Shown piece after piece: positions 16,628 through 22,797 of a stretch of 24,954 bases of DNA. Within the stretch, counting starts at the first letter, position 1, and each line of letters begins with the position of its first letter. Source of the DNA: a virus; IMG/VR virus record IMGVR_UViG_3300025873_000045, positions 1 through 24,954 of that record. One strand, written 5' to 3'. The notes under the pieces are model-generated. The model did not search any database and was not told the origin of the DNA. It worked only from the letters and a program-made list of their open reading frames with translations. A program made the translations under genes and the position numbers.

Positions 16628-19086
16628 TATGTGTTACCCCCTCTTTGAGCTTCTTGCTTCCGTATACGGTTTTGGGCCTCATTGTATGAGCGTAGGTAGT
16701 AGACATTCTCCCATGCATCGTCGTCTTCGCGGTTCGTGCCCAATGTATTATAAGTCGGATTCGAGAGCGGCAAGCGAGCCTCCGCTGACCCATACATCTC
16801 CCCCTGTTGAGGCACACCGTTTAGCAGCAGCATGTTGTCAGCTATAACCCTAAGATACTTATTGGATTCTTTATCCTCATCAAGGGCTGCTGCGGCTAAC
16901 GCATCAGCTTCCGCAGCAGCTTTTAGCTCTGCGGGAGTACCTTGAAACGCCGATTCCTGCGCCATTCTTTCCTGTTCAGCGGCTTTTTGTTTGGCTTGCT
17001 TAGCTACGAAATCAGGGTCATTAGCGTCATTGAGAGCCTTTCCAGCCTCTCCTCCACCCCAAGCACCAAGAATACCCCCAATGAGACCACCGATGGCTGT
17101 TCCAATAATCGGAACAACAGAACCAATGGCAGCACCTGTGGCAGCACCAACCATAGCTCCTCCCATACTACCTCCAGCCGTCAGAGCGGCTCTAGACTTA
17201 TCCCCAGTTTCCGCCAACTCCAAGCCTCCTGCAATAAGACCCCCAATGAGGGGCATTCTACTCGCACCCTTTCCAAACGCAGCTTTGGCTGTGCCCATCG
17301 CCCGTGGCATTTTACCAACAGACTTGAAAGACTGGGGAACATTGTGAGGAAGCCCAGTATGTGGATTCAGTGCATTCGATAGACCCATCCCTTGACCCGC
17401 TCTGGCAACATTTCCACCCTTCCCCCAAACATCACCTTTAAGCCAATTCGCGCCTCCTCTGACCCGCTGACCCGCACGGAATGCTCTGCTACTTCCACCG
17501 CTTCCACCGCTTCCACCGCCTCCAGCGCCTCCTCCTGTTCCTCCTCCGCCGCCACCGCCTCGTCCACCGAAGAGGCGACGAGCGCCACTTGCGACACCCT
17601 GACCTAGAGATAGAAGACCCCCTAACATCGCACCAAACGAGCCAATATCTAAAGCTGTTTTGGTCATGTTAAACCCAGCTTTGGCCCCAGTGATTCCGCC
17701 TAATGTTTTGGCAAGTGCTGTAAGCCCACCGTCTACTTCATAAAGACTGTCTCTTACGGTTTGTGAAACTGTGTTTAAGACTGTGAACGCGGTAGAAGCC
17801 CCTGCCAAAGACATGGCAAAGTTTTTCATGTTCCTAGATGCTTCCGCATCAACAGCAGTGATTAGCGTTTGTTTTGCCTCGTCCTGATTCTTCTGCTCTT
17901 CGGCAGTAAGTTTTGTGGGGGTCAATAATTTTTCTACACTTATATTCCGGTCACGCGATTCCTCAACACCCCTTATGGCAGACTGAATGTTTGATAAATC
18001 AAGGTTGCCACCAAGAGAAGCGAGAGCTTCTAGGTTTACAGCCCTACCGAGTGGGTCACTCCCCGCTTGAGCAGCGTAGGATGCAATCCCCTCCATAAGC
18101 TGCGACAAAAACGCTTTCGGGTCAGACTGTTGAAGACCAACATCAACTCCAAGCCTAGCGGCCATCCTACGTGCGCCAAGCTGCGACTCAGAATCTCCAG
18201 CCATTACCTTAGCCGCAAATTCCTGTAAGCCTGTCTTCGGGAGGGCAGCTTCCATCGCCGCCACAACTCCCTGCATCTCTATCGCCATCGACTTACTGAA
18301 GATTACGGATTGTACTCTGGATACTTCTTCAAAAGCAGCCACAGCCGCAAAGATTCCGTCAGCAACACGATTATTAGCCGTGGCCGTGTTAAGTATCGAG
18401 TCTCCTAGTTTATTAGCCTTACCTGTGGAAACACCAAGAACATTGGTGTTAGTAGCAAGAAACGCATTAGTTAACCCGAGGTCGTTACCTAAGCCAGTAG
18501 AACGTGCAAGGAAGGTTTGAGTGCCCGTGTCAGTCGCATCAACATTAGCTTTTAGGGCGGCATCTAATATTTTCCCGGACTGTTCAAAGCTAGTTCCCCA
18601 CTGGCCGAAAGCGGTCTCAACTTCTGGCATAGAGAAATCAATGCTTTGTAGTTTACCCGCTTCATCCTTAATCATCTTCGCGCCAAGCAGACTGTTCCTA
18701 CCAGTCATTGCAGCGGTACGACCCATTATAGTACCGTAAGATTGAATGTCTTTGGCAGCTTTCTCAAACGGCCCTAATAAAGTACCGAGAGTTGCACCAA
18801 ACTTGGTTATCTTTTTACCAAAAGCACCAACAGCGGCCATAAAGCCGCCTTTTTTCTTACCGCCTCCTCCTCCTCCGCCACCCTCGTCATCGCCACCACC
18901 GCCCTTGCTACTGTCCCCTCCAGCACCCTTAACAGCCTTGGCAACTTGGTCACCAATCAGCTTCGCATTCGCTGCACCAAAATCTACCTTAACGGATTTA
19001 AATGCATCTTTGATAGCATCATTCATTTGAGAAGCTAAATCCTTGTTTAGCTCTTCAAAAAAATTATGGTCTTCTGATGTGGTCAT
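16627..19086 (-). CDS. Tail tape measure protein
   Basis: An 819-residue Ala/Gly-rich, largely helical protein. After an N-terminal helix (residues 1-55) comes a Gly/Asp linker (about 60-75), then long helical stretches with Ala, Lys, Gln and Met. A second Gly/Ser linker (about 505-535) is encoded by short tandem repeats. Near residues 640-680 a strongly hydrophobic Gly/Ala/Ile/Val segment (such as GAAIGSVVPIIGTAIGGLIG) is the kind of membrane-inserting region expected in tape measures. By the usual rule of about 1.5 angstrom per residue the tail would be near 120 nm (rough inference). It is followed by the tube-cap, LysM, hub and spike genes, the standard tape-measure context. No peptidase or transglycosylase motif is obvious. 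Start at 19086 is 2 bp past the previous stop. Confidence 0.85.
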   Translation of the reverse strand: MTTSEDHNFFEELNKDLASQMNDAIKDAFKSVKVDFGAANAKLIGDQVAKAVKGAGGDSSKGGGGDDEGGGGGGGGKKKGGFMAAVGAFGKKITKFGATLGTLLGPFEKAAKDIQSYGTIMGRTAAMTGRNSLLGAKMIKDEAGKLQSIDFSMPEVETAFGQWGTSFEQSGKILDAALKANVDATDTGTQTFLARSTGLGNDLGLTNAFLATNTNVLGVSTGKANKLGDSILNTATANNRVADGIFAAVAAFEEVSRVQSVIFSKSMAIEMQGVVAAMEAALPKTGLQEFAAKVMAGDSESQLGARRMAARLGVDVGLQQSDPKAFLSQLMEGIASYAAQAGSDPLGRAVNLEALASLGGNLDLSNIQSAIRGVEESRDRNISVEKLLTPTKLTAEEQKNQDEAKQTLITAVDAEASRNMKNFAMSLAGASTAFTVLNTVSQTVRDSLYEVDGGLTALAKTLGGITGAKAGFNMTKTALDIGSFGAMLGGLLSLGQGVASGARRLFGGRGGGGGGGTGGGAGGGGSGGSGGSSRAFRAGQRVRGGANWLKGDVWGKGGNVARAGQGMGLSNALNPHTGLPHNVPQSFKSVGKMPRAMGTAKAAFGKGASRMPLIGGLIAGGLELAETGDKSRAALTAGGSMGGAMVGAATGAAIGSVVPIIGTAIGGLIGGILGAWGGGEAGKALNDANDPDFVAKQAKQKAAEQERMAQESAFQGTPAELKAAAEADALAAAALDEDKESNKYLRVIADNMLLLNGVPQQGEMYGSAEARLPLSNPTYNTLGTNREDDDAWENVYYLRSYNEAQNRIRKQEAQRGGNT
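17492..17518 (-). repeat. Three tandem 9-bp units in the tape-measure linker
   Basis: On the plus strand the unit cttccaccg occurs three times in a row, followed by related cctccagcg and cctcctcct units. In the tape-measure frame these give a Gly/Ser linker (G-G-S pattern). The tract may vary in copy number through slippage. It is coding and in frame. Confidence 0.8.
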
Positions 19087-19088
19087 GA

Positions 19089-19586
19089 TTAATCGTCGTC
19101 ATCATTGCTCAAAGCATCCTCTAGATAGACGGCATAAGTATTTAGGTCCACTTGAGCCAACCGTCTTAACTTGCTGCCCCGGGCATCATACTTTCTAAAA
19201 ATTGAGTTTTCCTTAGCGGTAGGTAAATCAATCGCACCTTTGATTTCATCGTATCCCAGCAGTTCCCCTTCATGTTCAGAAAATATGATTACAAGTTGCT
19301 GGATAACCTCTAAACGCCTATTGGACTCTAAGTAGTTCAGATTGAACCCATAGACATATGGATTCTTATTTTTAGCCCTCCATGTTTTCTGGCCCTGTCT
19401 TACCGCTAGAAGCAATAAAGGTTGTTTGTCTATATTTGGCCTTCTTTTTTTATCTTTCGGACCCCAGCTAGTATACCCAAAAGTGTACAACTGGCCAGCA
19501 TACTTGGACATGTTCTTGATAGAAGACATCCTCCTTCCGGGGGTATTTCTCCTGAACGTTAAACTTGCTTGAACTTTTCTTGTCAT
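19089..19586 (-). CDS. 165-aa hypothetical protein upstream of the tape measure
   Basis: A basic, then acidic-tailed protein (ends SNDDDD). The N-terminal third is Arg/Lys-rich. The centre has the pattern QLYTFGYTSWGPKDKKRR, IDKQPLLLLAV and then YVYGFNLNYLESNRRLEVI. Several phage proteins have a comparable D-K-x-P-L ... G-x-N-L-x-Y-L ... R layout, but I cannot name the family. The gene is the first of the long minus-strand tail run after the replication cassette, 2 bp ahead of the tape measure. T4 carries gene 28 (distal hub) just before 29, but similarity to gp28 is not something I can see. A GGGGTG motif 8 bp before the ATG can serve as ribosome binding site. Likely a tail or hub assembly factor (inference from position). 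Confidence 0.7.
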   Translation of the reverse strand: MTRKVQASLTFRRNTPGRRMSSIKNMSKYAGQLYTFGYTSWGPKDKKRRPNIDKQPLLLLAVRQGQKTWRAKNKNPYVYGFNLNYLESNRRLEVIQQLVIIFSEHEGELLGYDEIKGAIDLPTAKENSIFRKYDARGSKLRRLAQVDLNTYAVYLEDALSNDDDD

Positions 19587-19612
19587 TTTCGATACACCCC
19601 GGACTTTAATCT

Positions 19613-19625
19613 TATATATTATATA
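19613..19625. promoter_or_regulatory. Shared AT-rich divergent promoter region
   Basis: The 44-bp divergent gap between the 165-aa gene (-) and the 99-aa gene (+) contains TATATA-T-TATATA, which reads the same way on both strands apart from the centre. On the minus strand it includes a TATAAT (19618-19623), leaving a leader of roughly 25-30 nt with a ribosome site. On the plus strand TATTAT (19617-19622) ends 8 bp before the ATG. No matching -35 box is seen, so phage-specific sigma use is possible. Promoter function is inference. Confidence 0.4.
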
Positions 19626-19630
19626 GAATA

Positions 19631-19930
19631 ATGAACTCAGTTAACCTAGATGACCAAATAGAACTTGAAGAGTTCCTAGAACAAGTAAACTATGCTCTAT
19701 CCTTAGAGTTTAAAGAAAAATGGAGACACAGATACTCTGAATCCTTCATTAATATATTCCAAGGACTTATCATTGATGCCTTCCAGAATCAAAAGCCTGT
19801 TAAGCTCTCTGTCCTAGAGAATCAATATACTAAGAAGTATGGCTACGATGTCGTACAGGTTAAGGATTTCCTTAAGGCTATCGACATTAGCCTTTATTAC
19901 CCGATTGTTTATCGAGACTCTTTTTCTTAA
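19631..19930 (+). CDS. 99-aa hypothetical protein of the replication cassette
   Basis: A small, mostly helical protein beginning MNSVNLDDQIELEEFLEQVN, with alternating acidic and hydrophobic residues, a helix around ESFINIFQGLIIDAF, and a Tyr-rich end. There is no DNA-binding helix-turn-helix, zinc motif or signal peptide I can identify. It is read on the opposite strand to the surrounding tail genes and its last 44 bp overlap the 3' end of the nuclease gene. No Shine-Dalgarno is visible; an AT box lies directly upstream. Strand and context suggest an early or replication-related function rather than a virion part (inference). Codon structure is clean from the ATG to the TAA, which favours a real gene. 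Confidence 0.65.
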   Translation: MNSVNLDDQIELEEFLEQVNYALSLEFKEKWRHRYSESFINIFQGLIIDAFQNQKPVKLSVLENQYTKKYGYDVVQVKDFLKAIDISLYYPIVYRDSFS

Positions 19931-20675
19931 TCGCTTCCTGTAAAAGCTTTTCTGAGCCGCCAAACTTGGGGCAGAGACCCTTATACCCACACCAGTCGCA
20001 GAACTGGTTAACCCGAGGCTTGAAGTCAAGGGTCTTCTTTTTTCGGATTTTCCACTTTTTTTCGTCTACCTTCTTAAGAAAGTTCTTTATGTGGCTAGGG
20101 AGATACTTGATAGTGACTAGGTTATTTGTGAGCGGGTAGTAATGCGCTACCGTAACGCTCCGAATATCGCACTTATACATTTTGGCGATTGCGGCTGCGT
20201 AAATCATTAGCTGCGGGTCAGTGTAAAGGTCTCTTTTAGTTTTCTCCCGCTTAGAAGTCTTGTAGTCAATTACAAGAAAATGCCCCGGCTCACCCTCTAC
20301 AACACGGTCAATAATGCCATTAACCTCAAGGTCAGGCAGGACTTCTATCTTGAACCTCATCTCTGTGGAGATGCTCTTGGTGATTTTGCTGTTGAAGGCG
20401 AAGAAGTTTTTGATACATTTCAGGGTATCTTCTTCACGACCCTTGAAGTGGTAGCTATTACGTAGTCGGAGGCCATGCTCCTTTAGCTCCTCCACTGATT
20501 CCGAGTCAACACCGTCCTCTAGGATTTTGTGAATATATGAACCGAACTGAAGCGCATCTTTCGAAAGCCCCTCGTTGTAGTCCTCTCCGAGGTAGTGTAC
20601 ATACTTGTACCGGAACTTTTGCTCACATTCGTCAAAAGTGTTCAATTTCGAGGGGGAAAAGCCTTTAATATACAT
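19887..20675 (-). CDS. PD-(D/E)XK nuclease with Fe-S cysteines, RecB/Cas4-like
   Basis: A 262-residue protein if started at the ATG at 20675, chosen because an AGAAGG ribosome site lies at 20683-20688. The longer GTG frame adds 26 residues that overlap the primase start. The nuclease core is complete: His49 (GSYIH), Glu105, Asp123 (GIID), Asp137-Tyr-Lys139 (DYK), then Gln155 and Tyr159 in QLMIYA. Four cysteines frame the core: Cys17 (DECEQ) and Cys226-x2-Cys229-x5-Cys235 near the end. This is the AddB/Cas4-type iron-sulfur layout. Such enzymes are single-strand exonucleases or end-processing nucleases in recombination. The gene lies between two plus-strand genes, back to back with the primase. 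No CRISPR array or cas1 is present, so a phage recombination or replication role is likelier than adaptation. Confidence 0.88.
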   Translation of the reverse strand: MYIKGFSPSKLNTFDECEQKFRYKYVHYLGEDYNEGLSKDALQFGSYIHKILEDGVDSESVEELKEHGLRLRNSYHFKGREEDTLKCIKNFFAFNSKITKSISTEMRFKIEVLPDLEVNGIIDRVVEGEPGHFLVIDYKTSKREKTKRDLYTDPQLMIYAAAIAKMYKCDIRSVTVAHYYPLTNNLVTIKYLPSHIKNFLKKVDEKKWKIRKKKTLDFKPRVNQFCDWCGYKGLCPKFGGSEKLLQEAIKKKSLDKQSGNKG

Positions 20676-20679
20676 AATG
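20673..20679. promoter_or_regulatory. Back-to-back start codons of nuclease and primase
   Basis: On the plus strand the sequence is CAT A ATG: the minus-strand nuclease ATG and the plus-strand primase ATG are separated by one base. The ribosome site of the nuclease (plus 20683-20688) therefore lies inside primase codons, and any primase promoter lies inside nuclease codons. TTTAAT at 20664-20669 is 7 bp before the primase ATG and could be a -10 box. Expression control is inference. Confidence 0.55.
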
Positions 20680-21660
20680 GTACCTTCTAGTGTTATTAAA
20701 GAGTATTTGTTAGCAAAGTTCCCTGAAAACCGTGTATTTGGTGAGGAATTCACTACAAACTCTATATTCTCGCCTGACGATAAACTTCACCTCTCCATCA
20801 ACATGGTGACAGGTCTTTGGCAAGATTTCAAGTCTCAAGAGAGGGGTAATTTCCCTCAGCTTGTAGCGGCTGTTGAAGAGATTCCATATAGTCAGGCGGT
20901 AACTTATCTACGTGGCAAGATGTTCGATAGCCCAGAACATCTTTTTGATGTGTCTACTTTGAGGGTCACAAACCAGAAGTCCGCTCGCACAAACACAGTT
21001 GATAAGATTTTCTCAACCTTTAAAAAGTTTGACCCCCTCAACATTGATAGTGCCAGTTTAACAGAAAGGCTTGCGAGGAAATTTATTGTAACAAGAAAAC
21101 TTGAGAAGTTTGATTTTTATCTCGCTCCTACGGGAAGGTATACTAACAGGATGATTATTCCCTACAGCTACGATAACGAGAAAGCGTTTTACTTTCAGGC
21201 ACGTAATCTTAGTGTTATGGGTATTAAATATTTAAACCCTTCTCGGGAAATGACAGGCATGAAGTCTTCTGAAATTCTATTCCCCTTCAAAGACGATTGT
21301 GATTATATCTTTATTACCGAGGGTCCCTTAGACGCTATCTCCCTCCAGATTAACGGTATCAATGCTACCTGCACACAAGGTAGCCACCTGTCTGTTGCTC
21401 AAGCCGATATGCTAAAACGGAAGCAGATAATCTTTGCGTATGACAACGACGAAGCAGGGGCAGAGGGTGTCCGTCAAGCACGTAAGACTCTTTTAAGTAA
21501 GAACAAGAACGACTTCTGTGTCGCCAAACTGCCCGAAGGCTTCAAGGATTGGAACGACCTACACGTTGCGTGTAGTGGGAAGTCTCAGTTCGTGGCAGTC
21601 TTGAGGGACGGCATGACCGCAGTAGACTTCGGTTATGATGTTACTGAAGCACTAAACTAA
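20677..21660 (+). CDS. DnaG-like TOPRIM primase with degenerate zinc-finger region
   Basis: A 327-residue protein. The TOPRIM catalytic site is clear: Glu215 in FITEGPLDA and Asp256-Asn-Asp258 in FAYDNDEAGAEG. A basic and aromatic region sits before it (RYTNRMIIPYSYDNEKAFYF), as in the DnaG core. The N-terminal segment (about residues 33-75, DDKLHLSINMVTGLWQDFKS then RGNFPQLVAAVE) has the layout of a CHC2 zinc-binding domain, but the cysteines are absent. It would make RNA primers for lagging-strand synthesis. I chose the ATG at 20677, one base after the nuclease start codon. A TTG at 20605 would extend the protein over the antisense nuclease start and looks less likely. No good Shine-Dalgarno precedes the ATG. 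The 3' end overlaps the 306-aa gene by 20 bp, tail to tail. Confidence 0.88.
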   Translation: MVPSSVIKEYLLAKFPENRVFGEEFTTNSIFSPDDKLHLSINMVTGLWQDFKSQERGNFPQLVAAVEEIPYSQAVTYLRGKMFDSPEHLFDVSTLRVTNQKSARTNTVDKIFSTFKKFDPLNIDSASLTERLARKFIVTRKLEKFDFYLAPTGRYTNRMIIPYSYDNEKAFYFQARNLSVMGIKYLNPSREMTGMKSSEILFPFKDDCDYIFITEGPLDAISLQINGINATCTQGSHLSVAQADMLKRKQIIFAYDNDEAGAEGVRQARKTLLSKNKNDFCVAKLPEGFKDWNDLHVACSGKSQFVAVLRDGMTAVDFGYDVTEALN

Positions 21661-22561
21661 ACTCTTCGCTCACGAAGGTTTGCTCAAGAAGGGTATACTT
21701 GACCTGAACGATGTAATCACCCTTCGACTCCCCGGAGGTGTCCCAAGTAAACAAGATTGTGTCCTCTGAGCTAACATCAATCCCACTAGAGGTCCATCCC
21801 GAAACAGGCTCAATGTTAGTAATGAGCCCCGTAGTCTCCGGGTTCCTTTTTCGAATTCTAATCTCAGCGTTATCAATTACCCCATCTCGCCAAATAGTTT
21901 TTAGGTCCTGAGACATATTTTTATTGGCAACAAACTGTTCTGTCGTAATCCTAAGAGTGGGGACGGAGCTTAGCTGGATATACTTATTTTGTAACTTGCT
22001 GTGGGATGTTATCTGATACGGTTCCGTGAATGTGATTATTCGGTCGTTGAACGTTTCGAATTTATTCCAATAAAGCTTCCACCCCGCTGACGCATCCACC
22101 GCTGAGAAGTCTTTAACGAGCCACATATCAAACCACTTACCGTCTGAAAGCCCTAAGGAAGAGTAAGAGGGGTATGCTACCCCATCTGCTACAACTGCAT
22201 AATGGCCTGTACCTGCGCTGTAAATAGCACTCGCACCCGAGGTTCCCGCACCCGAGTAAGAACTAGGGGGTTGGATGGCAGCGCCGTTACTTACGTCATA
22301 TTTAGCGACAACCGCCGACAACCCTACTGCATTTAGCTTTCCGTAGGCGGAGGTACCAAGAGCGCTTGCATCCTTATTGATATAAATATCTGGGCTACCG
22401 GCTGTCTTGTTGCTAATGTCCGGGAGGATGTACACCGAACTAATCTCTGAAGGATTGAAGTAAGTACCGTTGTTAGTAAAGAATTGTTCTAATAAAGTCC
22501 TTAGAAGAATGCTAGGACGGTTGTACCGCTTAACTACTGAATATCCGTTAAAAGTTGCCAT
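21641..22561 (-). CDS. 306-aa virion structural protein candidate, Ig-like C-terminus
   Basis: The N-terminus (MATFNGYSVVKRYNRPSILL, then LLEQFFTNNGTYFNPSEISS) and the Ala/Ser/Gly-rich middle are typical of phage structural proteins. The last ~90 residues form a run of beta strands: IRIRKRNPE, GIDVSSEDTILFTWDTS, GDYIVQVKYTLLEQTF and EEFSLVLQ. This resembles an Ig- or FN3-like sandwich, though no named family can be assigned. The ATG lies 5 bp after the stop codon of the -1 frame ORF downstream of the gp26-like gene, with a poor Shine-Dalgarno of its own, so coupling to the frameshifted product is likely. Position between the gp26/51 locus and the tape measure region suggests a tail or baseplate component (inference). 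The 3' end overlaps the primase gene by 20 bp on the opposite strand. Confidence 0.7.
   Translation of the reverse strand: MATFNGYSVVKRYNRPSILLRTLLEQFFTNNGTYFNPSEISSVYILPDISNKTAGSPDIYINKDASALGTSAYGKLNAVGLSAVVAKYDVSNGAAIQPPSSYSGAGTSGASAIYSAGTGHYAVVADGVAYPSYSSLGLSDGKWFDMWLVKDFSAVDASAGWKLYWNKFETFNDRIITFTEPYQITSHSKLQNKYIQLSSVPTLRITTEQFVANKNMSQDLKTIWRDGVIDNAEIRIRKRNPETTGLITNIEPVSGWTSSGIDVSSEDTILFTWDTSGESKGDYIVQVKYTLLEQTFVSEEFSLVLQ
21659..21681. terminator. Hairpin at the convergent primase / 306-aa gene end
   Basis: Directly after the primase stop, AAAC-t-CTTCG pairs with CGAAG-GTTT around a CTCA loop: nine base pairs with one bulged base. It lies at a tail-to-tail gene junction where a bidirectional terminator would be expected. 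No clean U-tract follows on either strand, so this is at best a weak terminator or an mRNA-end stabiliser. Confidence 0.3.
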
Positions 22562-22566
22562 CTTAT

Positions 22567-22797
22567 TTATCTAGTCCGTTTCTTGCGAGCTTGCTCCATT
22601 TGTTCTGCTTCTCGTTCGCGTTCTTCCCCTAGCAACTTTATATACGTCTCTCTCTCTATGAAACACAGTTTTCCCACGTCAGTCAGACTAAGATTTACAT
22701 GCTTAACTAGGATATAGGCTTGGGTTTCAAGCCCATCGTCCGCCCAGAAACTAGTTAGCTCGCGGTAAAAAAACTTTCGTTCAGTCCAATCTCCACT
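22567..22797 (-). CDS. gp51-like -1 frame extension of the gp26-like gene
   Basis: This 76-codon open frame follows a TAG (22798-22800) and ends at TAA 22567-22569. It begins SGDWTERKFFYRELTSFW and ends with a Glu/Arg/Lys-rich helix (REREAEQMEQARKKRTR). It has no ATG, GTG or TTG before codon 41, so free initiation would lose more than half of it. It overlaps the gp26-like gene at the T7 heptamer, where a -1 shift joins residue 284 of that protein to 66 new residues starting YRELTSFW, a 350-residue fusion. The position directly after gp26 matches T4 gene 51, a hub-assembly factor. The WTER...FY...W helical opening is like small gp51-type proteins (recognition tentative). It is 5 bp from the next start codon. 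Transcript slippage on the T7 run could give the same product. Confidence 0.72.
   Translation of the reverse strand, partial: SGDWTERKFFYRELTSFWADDGLETQAYILVKHVNLSLTDVGKLCFIERETYIKLLGEEREREAEQMEQARKKRTR

Noticed and set aside
17492-17580. Short tandem repeats that might suggest a CRISPR-like or satellite array
   Set aside because: They are in-frame Gly/Ser codons of the tape measure, with no spacers.
19944-19953. AAAAGCTTTT palindrome near the convergent ends of the 99-aa gene and the nuclease
   Set aside because: It has no loop, is AT-rich, and lies within nuclease codons. It is not a convincing terminator.
20605-20676. An upstream TTG that would lengthen the primase by 24 residues
   Set aside because: It would run antisense over the nuclease N-terminus, the added residues look like non-coding translation, and the ATG at 20677 gives a normal primase beginning.
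20676-20753. An upstream GTG that would lengthen the nuclease by 26 residues
   Set aside because: The AGAAGG site fits the ATG at 20675, and the family normally begins shortly before the S-x-S-x-L ... C motif, as this start gives.
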